A stretch of DNA of 64,000 bases, from contig QAOA01006413.1 of assembly GCA_003255065.1 (NCBI GenBank), forward strand, positions 156,341 to 220,340, given 5' to 3'. The position numbers were made by a program, and so were the translations under genes. This stretch comes from Cercis canadensis. Its lineage: Eukaryota > Streptophyta > Magnoliopsida > Fabales > Fabaceae. This document shows positions 35,401 to 44,464 of the stretch, one piece after another; positions within the stretch are counted from its first letter, which is position 1; each line of letters starts with the position of its first letter. The notes under the pieces were generated by a model. That model did not search any database and had not been told where the DNA came from. It was given only the letters and a program-made list of their open reading frames with translations.

Positions 35401-38400
35401 GTTTAGGGTTTATTTGAGGCAATTTTTTAATTATCTCAATTTCAAGGCACATTTTGTAATTAATACAATTTTGGAGCATATTTTATAATTAATAAAATTT
35501 GCTTAATAATGTGCTTGACTGACAGCATATCCTCATCTTATTGGCTATGTACTGTAGTGTCAGTTGTTGTATTTCAGCAACAAGTGACACTGAAACATTA
35601 TCCATATTATAATGCTCAAAATTAATTTTGATATCGAATTATGGAGTAGACGCTTAATTTTTTTACTATTGATTTTTAGTTTAATTTTCTTGTATTGTTT
35701 TATTTTGTTCTTATTGGTTTTGGTTATATATACTTAGGATAATATTGGGTGGGCGGTTGGATTTGGCGTNGTTGTTGCATTTCAGCAACGAGTGACACTG
35801 AAACATTATCCATATTATAATGCTCAAAATTAATTTTGATATCGAATTATGGAGTAGACGCTTAATTTTTTTACTATTGATTTTTAGTTTAATTTTCTTG
35901 TATTGTTTTATTTTGTTCTTATTGGTTTTGGTTATATATACTTAGGATAATATTGGGTGGGCGGTTGGATTTGGCGTATTGGCGGTCGCTTTGGCTATGG
36001 CATTTGGCTTGTTTCTGTTAGGTATAAATAACTATAGAAAGCAAAGCCCACTGGGGAGTCCTTTCACGAAGGTGGCACAAGTGTTGGTGGCGGCGGCTAA
36101 GAAGCGGCGCGTGGAAAGGACACGCGATGGAAAAGGGTTTTGGTTTGTAGAAAAGAAGATGGTTATGAGTTTGGCTGGCACTAATCAATTCAGGTACTTA
36201 CAGTTTTGACTATTGTTTTTTTTTCCTTATAATAATTGGGCTGTGTATCATTTATACACCAAAAACAAATGTATGTCAAGTTTTTTCTATGAAGTTCAAG
36301 AAGTTATAAAAAAAGAGGTTAAAATATGTTGGAAGTCTCTATAATTGTCCTAATTTTTAATCAAGTCTCTTTAGTATATTTTTAATCATGTGCAAATCAT
36401 GTGTAGATCAATCAGAAGTGGTGTAATTGTTCGTCACGTCATTGATAGATTAACGATGTTATAATTGAGGTTGACTGTAGTAATCGAATCAAAAAAATTT
36501 CAAAACTAAAAGACCCTAATCGAACAAAAAGTATTACAAGGACCTGATTGAAAATTGGGTCAAACTATAAGGACCTGTAACATTTTAACCTAAAAAAAAA
36601 AATCAAAAAAGTGTTAAAAGCACATACTTTTTAAAATATCACTGATGTTATGTAGTTATTTTGTTTATATTTAAACATGATAACTATATATATGAACAAA
36701 ATAACCACATAACTTACATATGATAATGACATATATAAACCAAAAAATTCATATAGCACCAATGGGTATTTTGGTATTCTCTTACAATATGGTAGGCACC
36801 TCCTTTTAGCACCAATGGGTTATTTACCAAGTTCTAACACCCCACAATAATAAACTCATGTATTTCTTTCTTTTGAAAACCAAAAGTAGATGTTATAAAT
36901 ACTAATAAACGTAATATGAGTTAATTTTATAAGTATTTTTATATAGGTTATTTTAGCTAATTATTTTGAGAAATGTTATACTAATTATTTTATTTCTTAA
37001 GAAATTATACCACTTTGGGCCTAGTTTAATAAAATTTAATTACACCTATTTAAAACTTTATTCTGTAAAAGTCAAAGTTAATTTGACCTATAGTAGTGTG
37101 CTTTGGCAGGAAAGGGATCAGTGGTGTGTATTACATTTTTCAATTCCTTAGAATACAAACAAATATGCTTGAAATTGGTTTTCAAGCTTTTCTTCTTTTA
37201 CTCTTATCATCTAGTGAGCACTTTGATTGGTGTTCACCGTGTCTTTCAGAAATATATGATATTCTAAACATTATCTCACTCATAGCATGTTTAGTTCAAT
37301 GGTGGAAACATCCAAAATAAGTGATTCTGGGGCATCCCACTACTAAACCATACATGCCACCAGTGCCTATTAATTTTGTAAAATTAGAATAAGAAATGGT
37401 TTGAAATTAAATCACCGTTCCTATATCTAAATTTGGTTTCATTAGGAGTTCATTCTAGTTTATTCATAGTTACATTTGGTACGCAAACTTAACATGGAAT
37501 GGAACATTTGTGGCTTATTGAGAAGAAATAAGGAAGCAAAACAAGCATTAATTCATTATTGGTGGCTTGGTGCTGAGGCTTACCATTCATAACATTCCTA
37601 GAAAGGAATAACAATTCTAGTCTTTAAATAATCAAAGCATGAAATAGAATTGTCATACAAACATAAAAATCGAAAGTTCATAGTGATTCTTATAATTAGT
37701 CTAGCAGATCACGATGAGAAAGTATAGTTTCTCCCAAATATTAAGAATGACAATACATAGAAGAATATAACAATTGAATTAGACGTCTGAATTATCATAA
37801 GGTAACAAACTATTATAGTTGAGGAATTATTACAGTATAAGAGTATGATGTTAGACCTGATTATCGATCAAATTCTTTTCTCTCTCCACATATTTAATTC
37901 AACACTTCTGATTTTACCAGATTTTTAGACGAAGCGATGATCATCGACGATATTGATGCATCAAGTGAAGATAGAAATCCTTGGAGGCTATGCTCATTAA
38001 ATCAAGTGGAAGAAGTGAAGCAGGTTCTTTGTCTAATTCCTATATGGCTAAGTTGCTTGTTCTTCAATGTAGTGCAATCCCAAAGTCACACTTTCTTCAC
38101 CAAGCAAGGTAGCACGATGGTTAGATCGATTGGATCCCACTTCCAGCTTCCCCCTGCATCACTTCAAAGCCTTGTTGGCGTCACTATCTTAATCATCATT
38201 CCAATCTATGATCGAATTTTTGTGCTAATAGCAAGAAAATTTACAAGAAATCCAGCAGGCATTATCATGCTACAAAGAATAGGTGTTGGCCTATTTCTAT
38301 CTATCCTCAACATGGTTGCTTCAGCTCTAGTGGAGGCCAAAAGGGTTGGAATAGCAAAAGAGCACAATCTCTTAGACAACCCAAAAGCAGTAGTACCAAT

Positions 38401-38803
38401 AAGGGTATGGTGGTTACTTCCACAGTACATTCTTTGTGGTATGTCAGATGCATTCACAATTGTTGGACTCCAACAATTTTTTTATGATCAAATGCCGGAG
38501 GCGATGAGAAGCGTGGGGGCGGCGGCATACATTAGTGTTATGGGAGTTGGAAGCTTCATTAGCAGCGCCATCATATATATTGTGGTGGCAATAAGCAAAG
38601 AGAAATGGAAGGGGAACAATCTCAATCATTCACACCTTGATTACTTCTACTGGCTACTTGCAGGGTTGAGTGCTTTCAATTTGTGTGTTTATGTTATCGT
38701 TGCTAAGCAGTATGTGTACAAAAAAGTTGAAGAAGAAGAAGGTACAAGTGAAGAGAAAGAGATGAGTTTTAGGGGATACCAAAATCAACCTATTTCAGTA
38801 TAG
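29461..38803 (+). CDS. NPF: NPF-3: NRT1/PTR family transporter, five exons, possibly chimeric
   Basis: Exons: 29461-29596, 29758-29975, 30251-30502, 35946-36193, 37921-38803; the sum is 1737 nt, 578 residues, all junctions GT-AG and in phase. EMAER (ExxER) is at residues 48-52, the PTR signature follows, and the junction block reads RFLDEA with Glu where the others have Lys. Intron 3 is 5.4 kb against about 0.6 kb in the paralogues. It contains a relic of an NPF 3' end (33185-33253 plus downstream flank). Exons 1-3 and exons 4-5 may therefore derive from two neighbouring copies, each partly deleted. Open frames on both sides argue for a functional spliced gene, but only transcripts could show that 30502 joins 35946. 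Exon 1 has a 12-codon internal duplication relative to its own leader. Confidence 0.8.
30795..31430. mobile_element. Possible hAT-type non-autonomous element
   Basis: Starts 'tagggctgttcaaaactcaaac' and ends near 'aaccaaatcagccca', with internal inverted blocks of 'ttgggttgggttt' against 'aacccaacccaatcc'. The TAGGGCTGTTCA end is typical of plant hAT MITEs; the opposite end is eroded and no 8-bp target duplication could be fixed. It lies in NPF-3 intron 3. Confidence 0.4.
31749..33167. mobile_element. Pack-type Mutator-like element carrying P450 sequence
   Basis: A 1419-bp element with long inverted arms (about 300-340 bp: left 31749 to about 32056, right about 32826 to 33167). It begins GAGTAAAATCC and ends AAGTTTTACTC. 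A perfect 9-bp target duplication TTATTTTAA flanks it (31740-31748 and 33168-33176). The interior contains a cytochrome P450 fragment on the minus strand. The P450-like reading extends into the inner edge of the arms, where a 'TIDLK' block recurs in both. No transposase gene is present. It inserted into DNA that now forms NPF-3 intron 3. Confidence 0.88.
32015..32495 (-). pseudogene. Captured cytochrome P450 fragment (clan 71, CYP76/CYP80-like)
   Basis: The minus strand shows consecutive P450 blocks: the end of the I-helix (STLEWAMAELLHN), then PYLKAVIKETLRLHPP with the K-helix ExxR (ETLR), then VLVNVWAIG-type sequence (ILVNVWAIGKD) and the PERF-like AERFLEP. A frameshift lies near 32185-32195 between the ExxR part and the ILVNVWAIG part. 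The usual I-helix AGTDT is degraded (ATALYTTTS) and the haem-binding cysteine region is absent, since the fragment stops where the transposon arm begins. The family differs clearly from the CYP96-type genes at 42-56 kb, so the source is another locus. Confidence 0.85.
33185..33596 (+). pseudogene. Ghost 3' end of an NPF gene inside NPF-3 intron 3
   Basis: 33185-33253 encodes the last 22 codons of an NPF protein (VEEDGRSEEKEMSFRG, then stop), matching the NPF-3 C-terminus (EEKEMSFRGYQN). The downstream 340 bp match the NPF-3 3' flank at 38804-39190 ('acatcaaattgtagtttc', 'gagttatgatgaaatct', 'agtatgatgcc'). The homology resumes after an insertion at about 34669 ('taatgccacctatccctt'). The rest of exon 5 and exons 1-4 of that copy are gone or lie elsewhere. 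This is strong evidence that another NPF unit once ended here. Confidence 0.85.
33597..34668. mobile_element. Fold-back element with nested MITE
   Basis: 33611-33785 is the inverted complement of about 34455-34625 (shared 'gttgaatagtttg', 'tttataaa', 'gggctacacaagccca', 'tttgctagcaaat'), giving arms of about 170 bp. The insertion interrupts a flank that is continuous at 39180-39235 beside NPF-3. Inside it sits the Mutator-like MITE at 33846-34214. The N at 33610 has 33-38 bp duplicated flanks. Confidence 0.7.
33846..34214. mobile_element. Mutator-like MITE (GAGTAAAA family), third copy
   Basis: A 369-bp element starting GAGTAAAACTA and ending GGGTTTTACTC. The 10-bp direct repeat AATATTTTAG lies at 33836-33845 and 34215-34224. 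It is closest in structure to the 25195 copy, with the same central segment. It is nested within the fold-back element at 33597-34668 and is therefore younger than it. Confidence 0.87.
34669..35562. other. Remainder of NPF-3 intron 3, incl. second telomere-like patch
   Basis: 34669-34870 repeats the flank sequence also found at 31600-31748 (shared 'ttagtctat.gtgcacatt', 'gagccatcttagttattttaa'). 35325-35412 is rich in 'tttagggttta/ttagatt' heptamer variants. No coding sequence. Confidence 0.5.
35563..35977. repeat. Direct duplication at N 35770, doubles the start of NPF-3 exon 4
   Basis: 35563-35769 and 35771-35977 are near-identical and equal in length (207 bp). The first includes the acceptor and first 32 bases of exon 4 (35738-35769) and stops at the N; the second continues through the whole exon. 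The first copy is best ignored when modelling the gene. Confidence 0.85.
36317..36592. mobile_element. MITE-like inverted repeat in NPF-3 intron 4
   Basis: 'aggttaaaatatgttggaag' at 36316 pairs with 'acctgtaacattttaacct' ending at about 36591. Inner blocks ('aatcaagtctct', 'ggacctgatt') also pair. It resembles other 'unknown-strength' Mutator-like MITEs here; no clear target duplication. Confidence 0.45.
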
Positions 38804-39888
38804 TGGGGCACATCAAATTGTAGTTTCAACAAGAGAGACATCAAATCTCTTTCTGATCTTTGAGTTATGATGAAATCTCAAATCTTAGTGGAAGACCCTT
38901 GACACAATATCCAGAATATGTTACTTTCCTTCAGTTGGATTTTAGCATCTGTGCATTTTTTATGGGGATCCAACCTACAGATTACAATCAAATGAATATG
39001 TGCTTCTATGCTATCAAATATGTTTTAGTCAATATTAGCCCTCCTTCTTTTGGTTTTGGAAGACAAAAAAAAAAAAAATTCCCTATAAAAAATATAAGAA
39101 GTTATATATATAATACAAATAGTATGATGCCTTCCCCCACCGACTCAATGGTAAGTTATCTAATTACAGTTATAATTTAGAATTTGGACTTGCTATGTTA
39201 GTGATTTGGAGTTCTAATGCCACCTATCCCTTGGTTATAGGAACCAGGGGTTTTTTGATTTTGGGTCTCATTCTTATCATGTATTTTCTTTCCCATTCTC
39301 CAACACTGTGTTTCTTTATAACAAAAAAGAAAAAGGAAAAATTGGAGTTACTGTACAATTTTTTGATACAGAATTTCGATGTATTATTTTCTCTGATTTT
39401 ATTTTAAATCCATATGAAGATATTTAAATATGCTTAAATAGAACAGTCGTTAAACTTGGCTCAGATGTGTAGGTGGACAAATTCTTCTATCGTTCTATGT
39501 GTGTAAAAGGATATGCTCTTGCTAATAGTCTATTGCATAGATCAAAATTTATGTAGTCCTTTCCATCAGTATATACTAGATATTACACATATTGGCGTCA
39601 ATGCTAACTTTTTTTTTTTTCTTTATTTCTTTTACATAAAAGTTTAGGGTGAAAGAAAGTTATCTCATGCTAAGCTCATTGCATGTCATATGTTTCAATG
39701 AGGGCTTACAATGATATTTATAGATCACTTACTATAAGGAGGGACTGCTAGGGGTGAAAATCCAATCTAAGTCTTACAAATTGATAGGTGTCTATTATGA
39801 CTCTAAATTCCATGCTTTTGTCATTGAATTCTTACCTTCATGTGAGTAAATTTTCCTTAAACTCGATACTTAATCCATAAATTGATAT
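38804..39888. other. 3' flank of NPF-3, no gene
   Basis: 38804-39240 is the transcribed-side flank duplicated at 33254-33596 and 34669-34715. 39240-39888 is AT-rich with no recognisable feature. Confidence 0.55.
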
Positions 39889-41240
39889 TGTCAGGTGTTT
39901 CTCTTGCTAGTCAAGCAAAAAGGAAGAATTCTATAACAGTTTCTGGAGCAAAGTGCAGAGAAATCAGTGGAAACGGAAGCTCAGACAAAAGACATGGGAC
40001 ACACACGGCTGTGTGTGTACTCGTGTCTAGCATCCAGAGGTCCCTGCTCGAACTGATTGAAGGACACGGCCAGGATAGTGAAGAACATGACCGTGTTGAA
40101 CACCGTGTTAGCCAGTCAGAGACACACCATTGAGGAACACGACATGAAGCAAAAGAGCACGGGCCATGTCAAAAGCAAACACGGCTTGAAGTAGATAAGA
40201 CATGGCCGTGTCCTAGGCCGTGTGTGAAGATCAGATAAACCATTCAAAGAACACACCCTAGTCCCATAAGTGAACACGGCCCATGTCTAGGCCGTGTTCA
40301 GGCGAGCTGAATAGTGAAGCCCTAAATGCTAGAATAGTATAAAAGGAAAAGGAGGAAAATAAAAGAGGCAGCTGAACCGTCAAGGAGAAGAAGAGAGGAA
40401 CTGAAGCAAGATCGAAGACAATTGCGACTCAGACTTCATCTAGTTTTCTTTCCTTTACCTCATAATGAATTTGAATGATATGTTTTCTTTTGATTTAACT
40501 ATGAGTAGCTAAACTATTGTTGTTAGGGGATTGATGTAGCTCATTTTTGATAAAGTTTTAGTGTTGAATGGATTTATTTTAATACAAATCTTATTGTTGG
40601 AATAGAATTTACCATCTTATTGCATTTGAATGATTGGCTGCCATTTGAATAGTTTGTTGACTTGTGTTGATGCTAGGAATAGTAAGATATGAGTGTGCTC
40701 CTGTAATTTCTATCATAAATCAGGTTAATCTAGGAATAGATAACTTAATTTATGTGGCTTTGGATAAATTTCCTTAGGACTTAATCACCTAGACTAATTA
40801 ATTGAACCAAGGAATTAGATAATCAACCAGCATAGGGAGGATTGCTTCTCAAAGGGATTGAGATCAATCATATTCGGGAATTTGGCTAACAACAAAGGAT
40901 TTGCATCTAGAGTAGATTATTCTTCAGTGAATCAAAGATTATTTTGTCTATGAAATAGTCGAAGTCAAAAGCGAGTGGAATCAACCCCTAACTTCTTTTG
41001 CTCATCATTAATCTCATCGTTTATTTGTCATTTAAGTTGTTGCTTTATTGTTCAGTCTTATTTACTTAATCAATTGCATTTACTATTTTAAGCTGCCTTC
41101 AATCCAAAATCGTTATTCTTTCAAATAGAATCATTATTGGTAAATTCAATAATTGCTTACGTTAATTCCTGAGGATGATACTCATTCATTTCTTTACTAC
41201 TTGTGTGACTCGATACACTTGCTGGAAAAATCACATCACA
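39889..41240 (+). repeat. Probable solo LTR of a Ty3/gypsy-type element
   Basis: Begins TGTCAGG (39889) and ends 'ctggaaaaatcacatcaca' (41240). The end matches the usual gypsy LTR end ('gatacactTG...cacatcaca'), and a TATA box 'tagtataaaagg' lies at 40335-40347. No primer-binding site or coding region follows, so it looks solo. A cluster of GC-rich palindromic motifs precedes the TATA box. The 5' edge is provisional, because a 5-bp target duplication matching the right flank (agtga) was not found on the left. Confidence 0.6.
39990..40310 (+). repeat. Cluster of 'acacggccgtgt'-type palindromes in the LTR
   Basis: At least nine full or half copies of ACACGG(C)CGTGT ('acacggctgtgt', 'gacacggcc', 'gaccgtgtt', 'catggccgtgtc', 'aggccgtgtg', 'acacggcccatg', 'aggccgtgtt') lie in about 320 bp, 30-340 bp upstream of the TATA box. 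The rest of the LTR is AT-rich. The placement suggests promoter or enhancer-like sites; function is inferred only. Confidence 0.65.
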
Positions 41241-42725
41241 AGTGAAGTGTTTCGATACTTATCCCAATTAGTGCCATCAATGCTATCTTTAGTGTGCATT
41301 TAGCATTACTATTTAAAAATTTCACTAGTGTAAGTTAGTGCCAACTGTGCTTTTTTATTTAGCGGCAGATACCGTCCATACCACTTTCCCATGAAGCATT
41401 TGATTTTAACACTATAAAAAGCTAAAGTTGTAGCATTTGGGTAAAATCTACAGCTAAACCAAATAAACACTAAGCTAGTAGTTTTAGATACGTAGGAATT
41501 GTTCGGGTAGAATTTTCTTTTAGTTAGAATATTCATTTATCACAATAATAGGATGCATTTTCAACGTTTCATTTATATAAACTAATAAAGACTCTCCTTT
41601 TTTTTTTCTAATTTATTTATTTGAAGAAGATTTATTACATGTAGGACATAGACCTAACAATTAGAAACTGCAACAATATCTTCGTTCCTCTCCTTTTTTT
41701 TTTTTTTTTTTAAAAAAATCCAGACCTTCATACACGAGATTCATTATTCATCCTCTCTACTGTTGGATATACCATTGAAATCGAACTACTTCTCTCAACT
41801 TTTCCTCTTTTTGATCCTTACCTTCAGACCATGTTTCATAGAAAGTCCAAATGAAAGGCTTGGGTAAACAGGATGACCTTCCACCACTTGAATATGATAA
41901 TTCCAAAAAATAGCACCTGCCACCATTTTCATTTCAATAAAACTCATTTCCTTACCCAAACAAGTTCTTGGGCCTGCATTGAATATTATGTACTTATAAG
42001 ATAGTACATGAATTATTCCTCCCTTTTCTGAAATCCATCTTTTTGGTTTGAATTCCAAGCAATCTTTATCCCATATCTGGGATGATATGATGACCACTGG
42101 GAAGTATATGTGCGAAAGGTATTGGAGGAAAAAGCCGCATTGCTTCACATATAGTTGCATGGAGATAAACAAGCTTTTCAGCTTCTTCCATCCCTAAAAC
42201 CATTCGCTTTTCTTCTTTGGTTGGAAAGTTATCTTTGAGCTCTTCAAGAATCTTAGCTTCCACTAATGGATGTGTTGCCACAAGCTAGAAAAACCGAGGC
42301 CTACAGTTAGGGTATCTTTATTCCCTGTTGAAAGTATGTTTAGCACATTGTCCCCGATAAGCTTGTCATCCATTTGTCCCTTCTTTTCTTCTTCCACGAT
42401 CATTGCTGATAACAGCTCAAAGTGTGCTTCCTCTATTCCAGCACCACATTTTCCTTGATCTTTACGCTTACATCTTATAAACTCATACAAGAATAGTTCA
42501 GATATTTTGCGCGTCTCGCTCATTTTTTTTTTTCTCTTTCCCAATTCCAAGCCATTTCTGCAGCTTCCACAAGCTTCTTGGCACTACATAACGGTAGAAT
42601 AGTGCAACTTGTGCTTCACTAAAAAACTTCTCATACACAACTAGTGGGAAATCAATAGAAAGACAATTTGGATAAAACCCCTAAAACTATGTAGCAAATA
42701 TTATCAAATGTAAACCTATGGAAGA

Positions 42726-43623
42726 TAGGGGTGTACACAACACGGACCACCTGCAGTAAACCGATCGGAAAATGACAAATCCAACGGTTCCCAATGAAAG
42801 CAGAACGAAATCGAATGGTTGAGATTTGAGATCTCGGTTTGGACCTGTCGGTTTCACTCAATAAAATCAGAGTAAACCGAACTCGACCGAACATTTATCT
42901 AACATTATCTTTTTCTCTCGTTCTTCGCGCCTTCACATTTATCTCCCCGAGTGCTTTCAGTTTCCTCTTTCTTCCTTTCTCTCCCCGAGTCATTTCAGTT
43001 TCCTCTTTCTTTTCTCGTTCTCTCTCTCCTTCACTTTGTTGGTCTCTGTGATTTTGCTCTGTTCTAATGGTGAATCCCTCGCTGGGAACCAACACCCTCT
43101 TGGTCTTATCTTTTCCTTTGGTAGTCACTGTTGGCAAAGTTCTTAAATTTTTGGATGTATATTCTTTAGCAAGCTGCTTAGAGGACATGCTTATTTCTCC
43201 ATGTGATTTAACAGATGTCACTAGACTTTTTAGTTTTTCTCCATTAGGATTCTCTATTGCCTTTGGTATGGGGTTCTGCTCTTTATCTGGATGCTTCAGA
43301 GGACCTCCAAAAGCCAGCGTCTCCTAGCAACCAGTTCAAATATTCTGCAACTTGGCTTCGAGGAATGGCTTCTTGTGATTTCCAAATGGTTCTTCTTGTG
43401 AAACAGAAAGCATAGTAAGTTAAACTAGATTTTGCACTTGTATGGTTATTGATTTTTCAAACTGATACAATCCACCCGCTACAAACCGTACCAATTATAA
43501 CTGATTTCATCGGTTCTTTGTTCTGGTTGGTCGGTGACGGGTGGAAATTTTCCCAACCCGATGGTCATCGATCGAGTGAGATTTGGCACCAAAACCGACC
43601 AAACCTGACCTTGAACACCCCTA
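42726..43623. mobile_element. Non-autonomous hAT element (898 bp) inside a P450 pseudogene
   Basis: Ends TAGGGGTGTACAC (42726) and, inverted, TAGGGGTGTTCA (43623). It is flanked by a perfect 8-bp target duplication ATGGAAGA (42718-42725 and 43624-43631), as for hAT superfamily insertions. No transposase is visible. The middle (43067-43327) has an 86-codon plus-strand frame, VTVGKVLKFLDVYSLASCL and onward, with better codon structure than its surroundings. It may be a captured fragment of a host gene that I cannot identify. Confidence 0.88.
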
Positions 43624-43739
43624 ATGGAAGACATCTTGTAAATCTACATGGATTCCTTGTTCCTCTAGATGATTAAGAAATGGAAGTAGACAACTTTCTA
43701 CCTTCTCCTAAACAATTTTGTTAAGAAACATATCACAGT

Positions 43740-44077
43740 TTTTGTAGATATTCTTATCTAGAGGCCCAAATCATTTTTGGCCAATTTAGACCCAATTGCC
43801 CTAAATACTAAAATACACACATGCCTATATATATATATATACTACTCTCTAAAGGTACTTTTTTATTCTTGGACTCTCTTTTTATTTATTATTCTATCTA
43901 CTTGAGACAGACTTAACTTGACATTTGAAGTCCAAATATCCCTAACCTAGCCCTTAATTCATTTGTGCTCATTGTGTATATAAGACTTTGAACTTAAACT
44001 GATATGAATCCAATCATCTAACTTGAATCTAGTCACCCGACCTAATTTTCTTGACCTCAACACAAGCATGTCAGTTT
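43740..44077. mobile_element. Second insertion in the P450 pseudogene
   Basis: Comparison with 53170-53215 shows that coding sequence stops after 'atcacagttt' (43740) and resumes at 'gtcagtttctctg' (about 44070), with 'cagttt' on both sides as a possible short target duplication. The inserted 338 bp include an (at)n run at about 43826-43842 and have no recognisable coding content. Element class unknown. Confidence 0.6.
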
Positions 44078-44464
44078 CTCTGTTTAAACAAAGAGTGCAG
44101 GAGTTCCCTGCTGTGTTTCCATTCCTCTGAATTGGTCAAGATTCCCTTTTCCAAGAACTTTAAAAATCTTACGAAACTCTAGCCCCTTATCGTAGTTGCG
44201 AAAATTCTTGCTTGTAATGTAAAGCACATTCATGGCGTCGAAGGTAAGCACAAGCCGCTTTGGGTGAACCAGGGTGTTATGAACTCCCCTGTTCCCCCTT
44301 CTTGTTTTTAAACATGGGTCACGTATATTCCACTAGTTATATAGAAGTGAAGGCAACATTATAAGTATGGGCCAATCTGTAAAGAGGGAGTTTCTGTTGC
44401 GCCTCCAATGGAAAGCAAAGAGGAAGCAGAGAATGACTACAAGGATTTCTTTGTACTCAAGCAT

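Larger units (their letters stand above)
41798..44464 (-). pseudogene. CYP96-type P450 copy, interrupted by two insertions
   Basis: Reading leftward from a start at 44464: N-terminal part 44080-44464 (WPILRML and signal-anchor region recognisable), an insertion of about 340 bp at about 43740-44077, then coding remnants 43632-43740. Next comes an 898-bp hAT element (42726-43623), then 41798-42717 with FTFDNICYIVLG, GNKDTLT (I-helix with an extra residue), CEAMR (ExxR), KPKRW and FNAGPRTCLGK (haem). Several frameshifts occur, e.g. before ATHPLVEAK and near the segment before WDKDCLEF. It is closest to the 52086-53585 copy. Clearly non-functional. Confidence 0.88.

Noticed and set aside
39882..40133. 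83-codon plus-strand frame in the 39.9-kb LTR as a gene
   Set aside because: It is made largely of the repeated acacggccgtgt palindromes and lies upstream of the LTR TATA box; no protein family resemblance.
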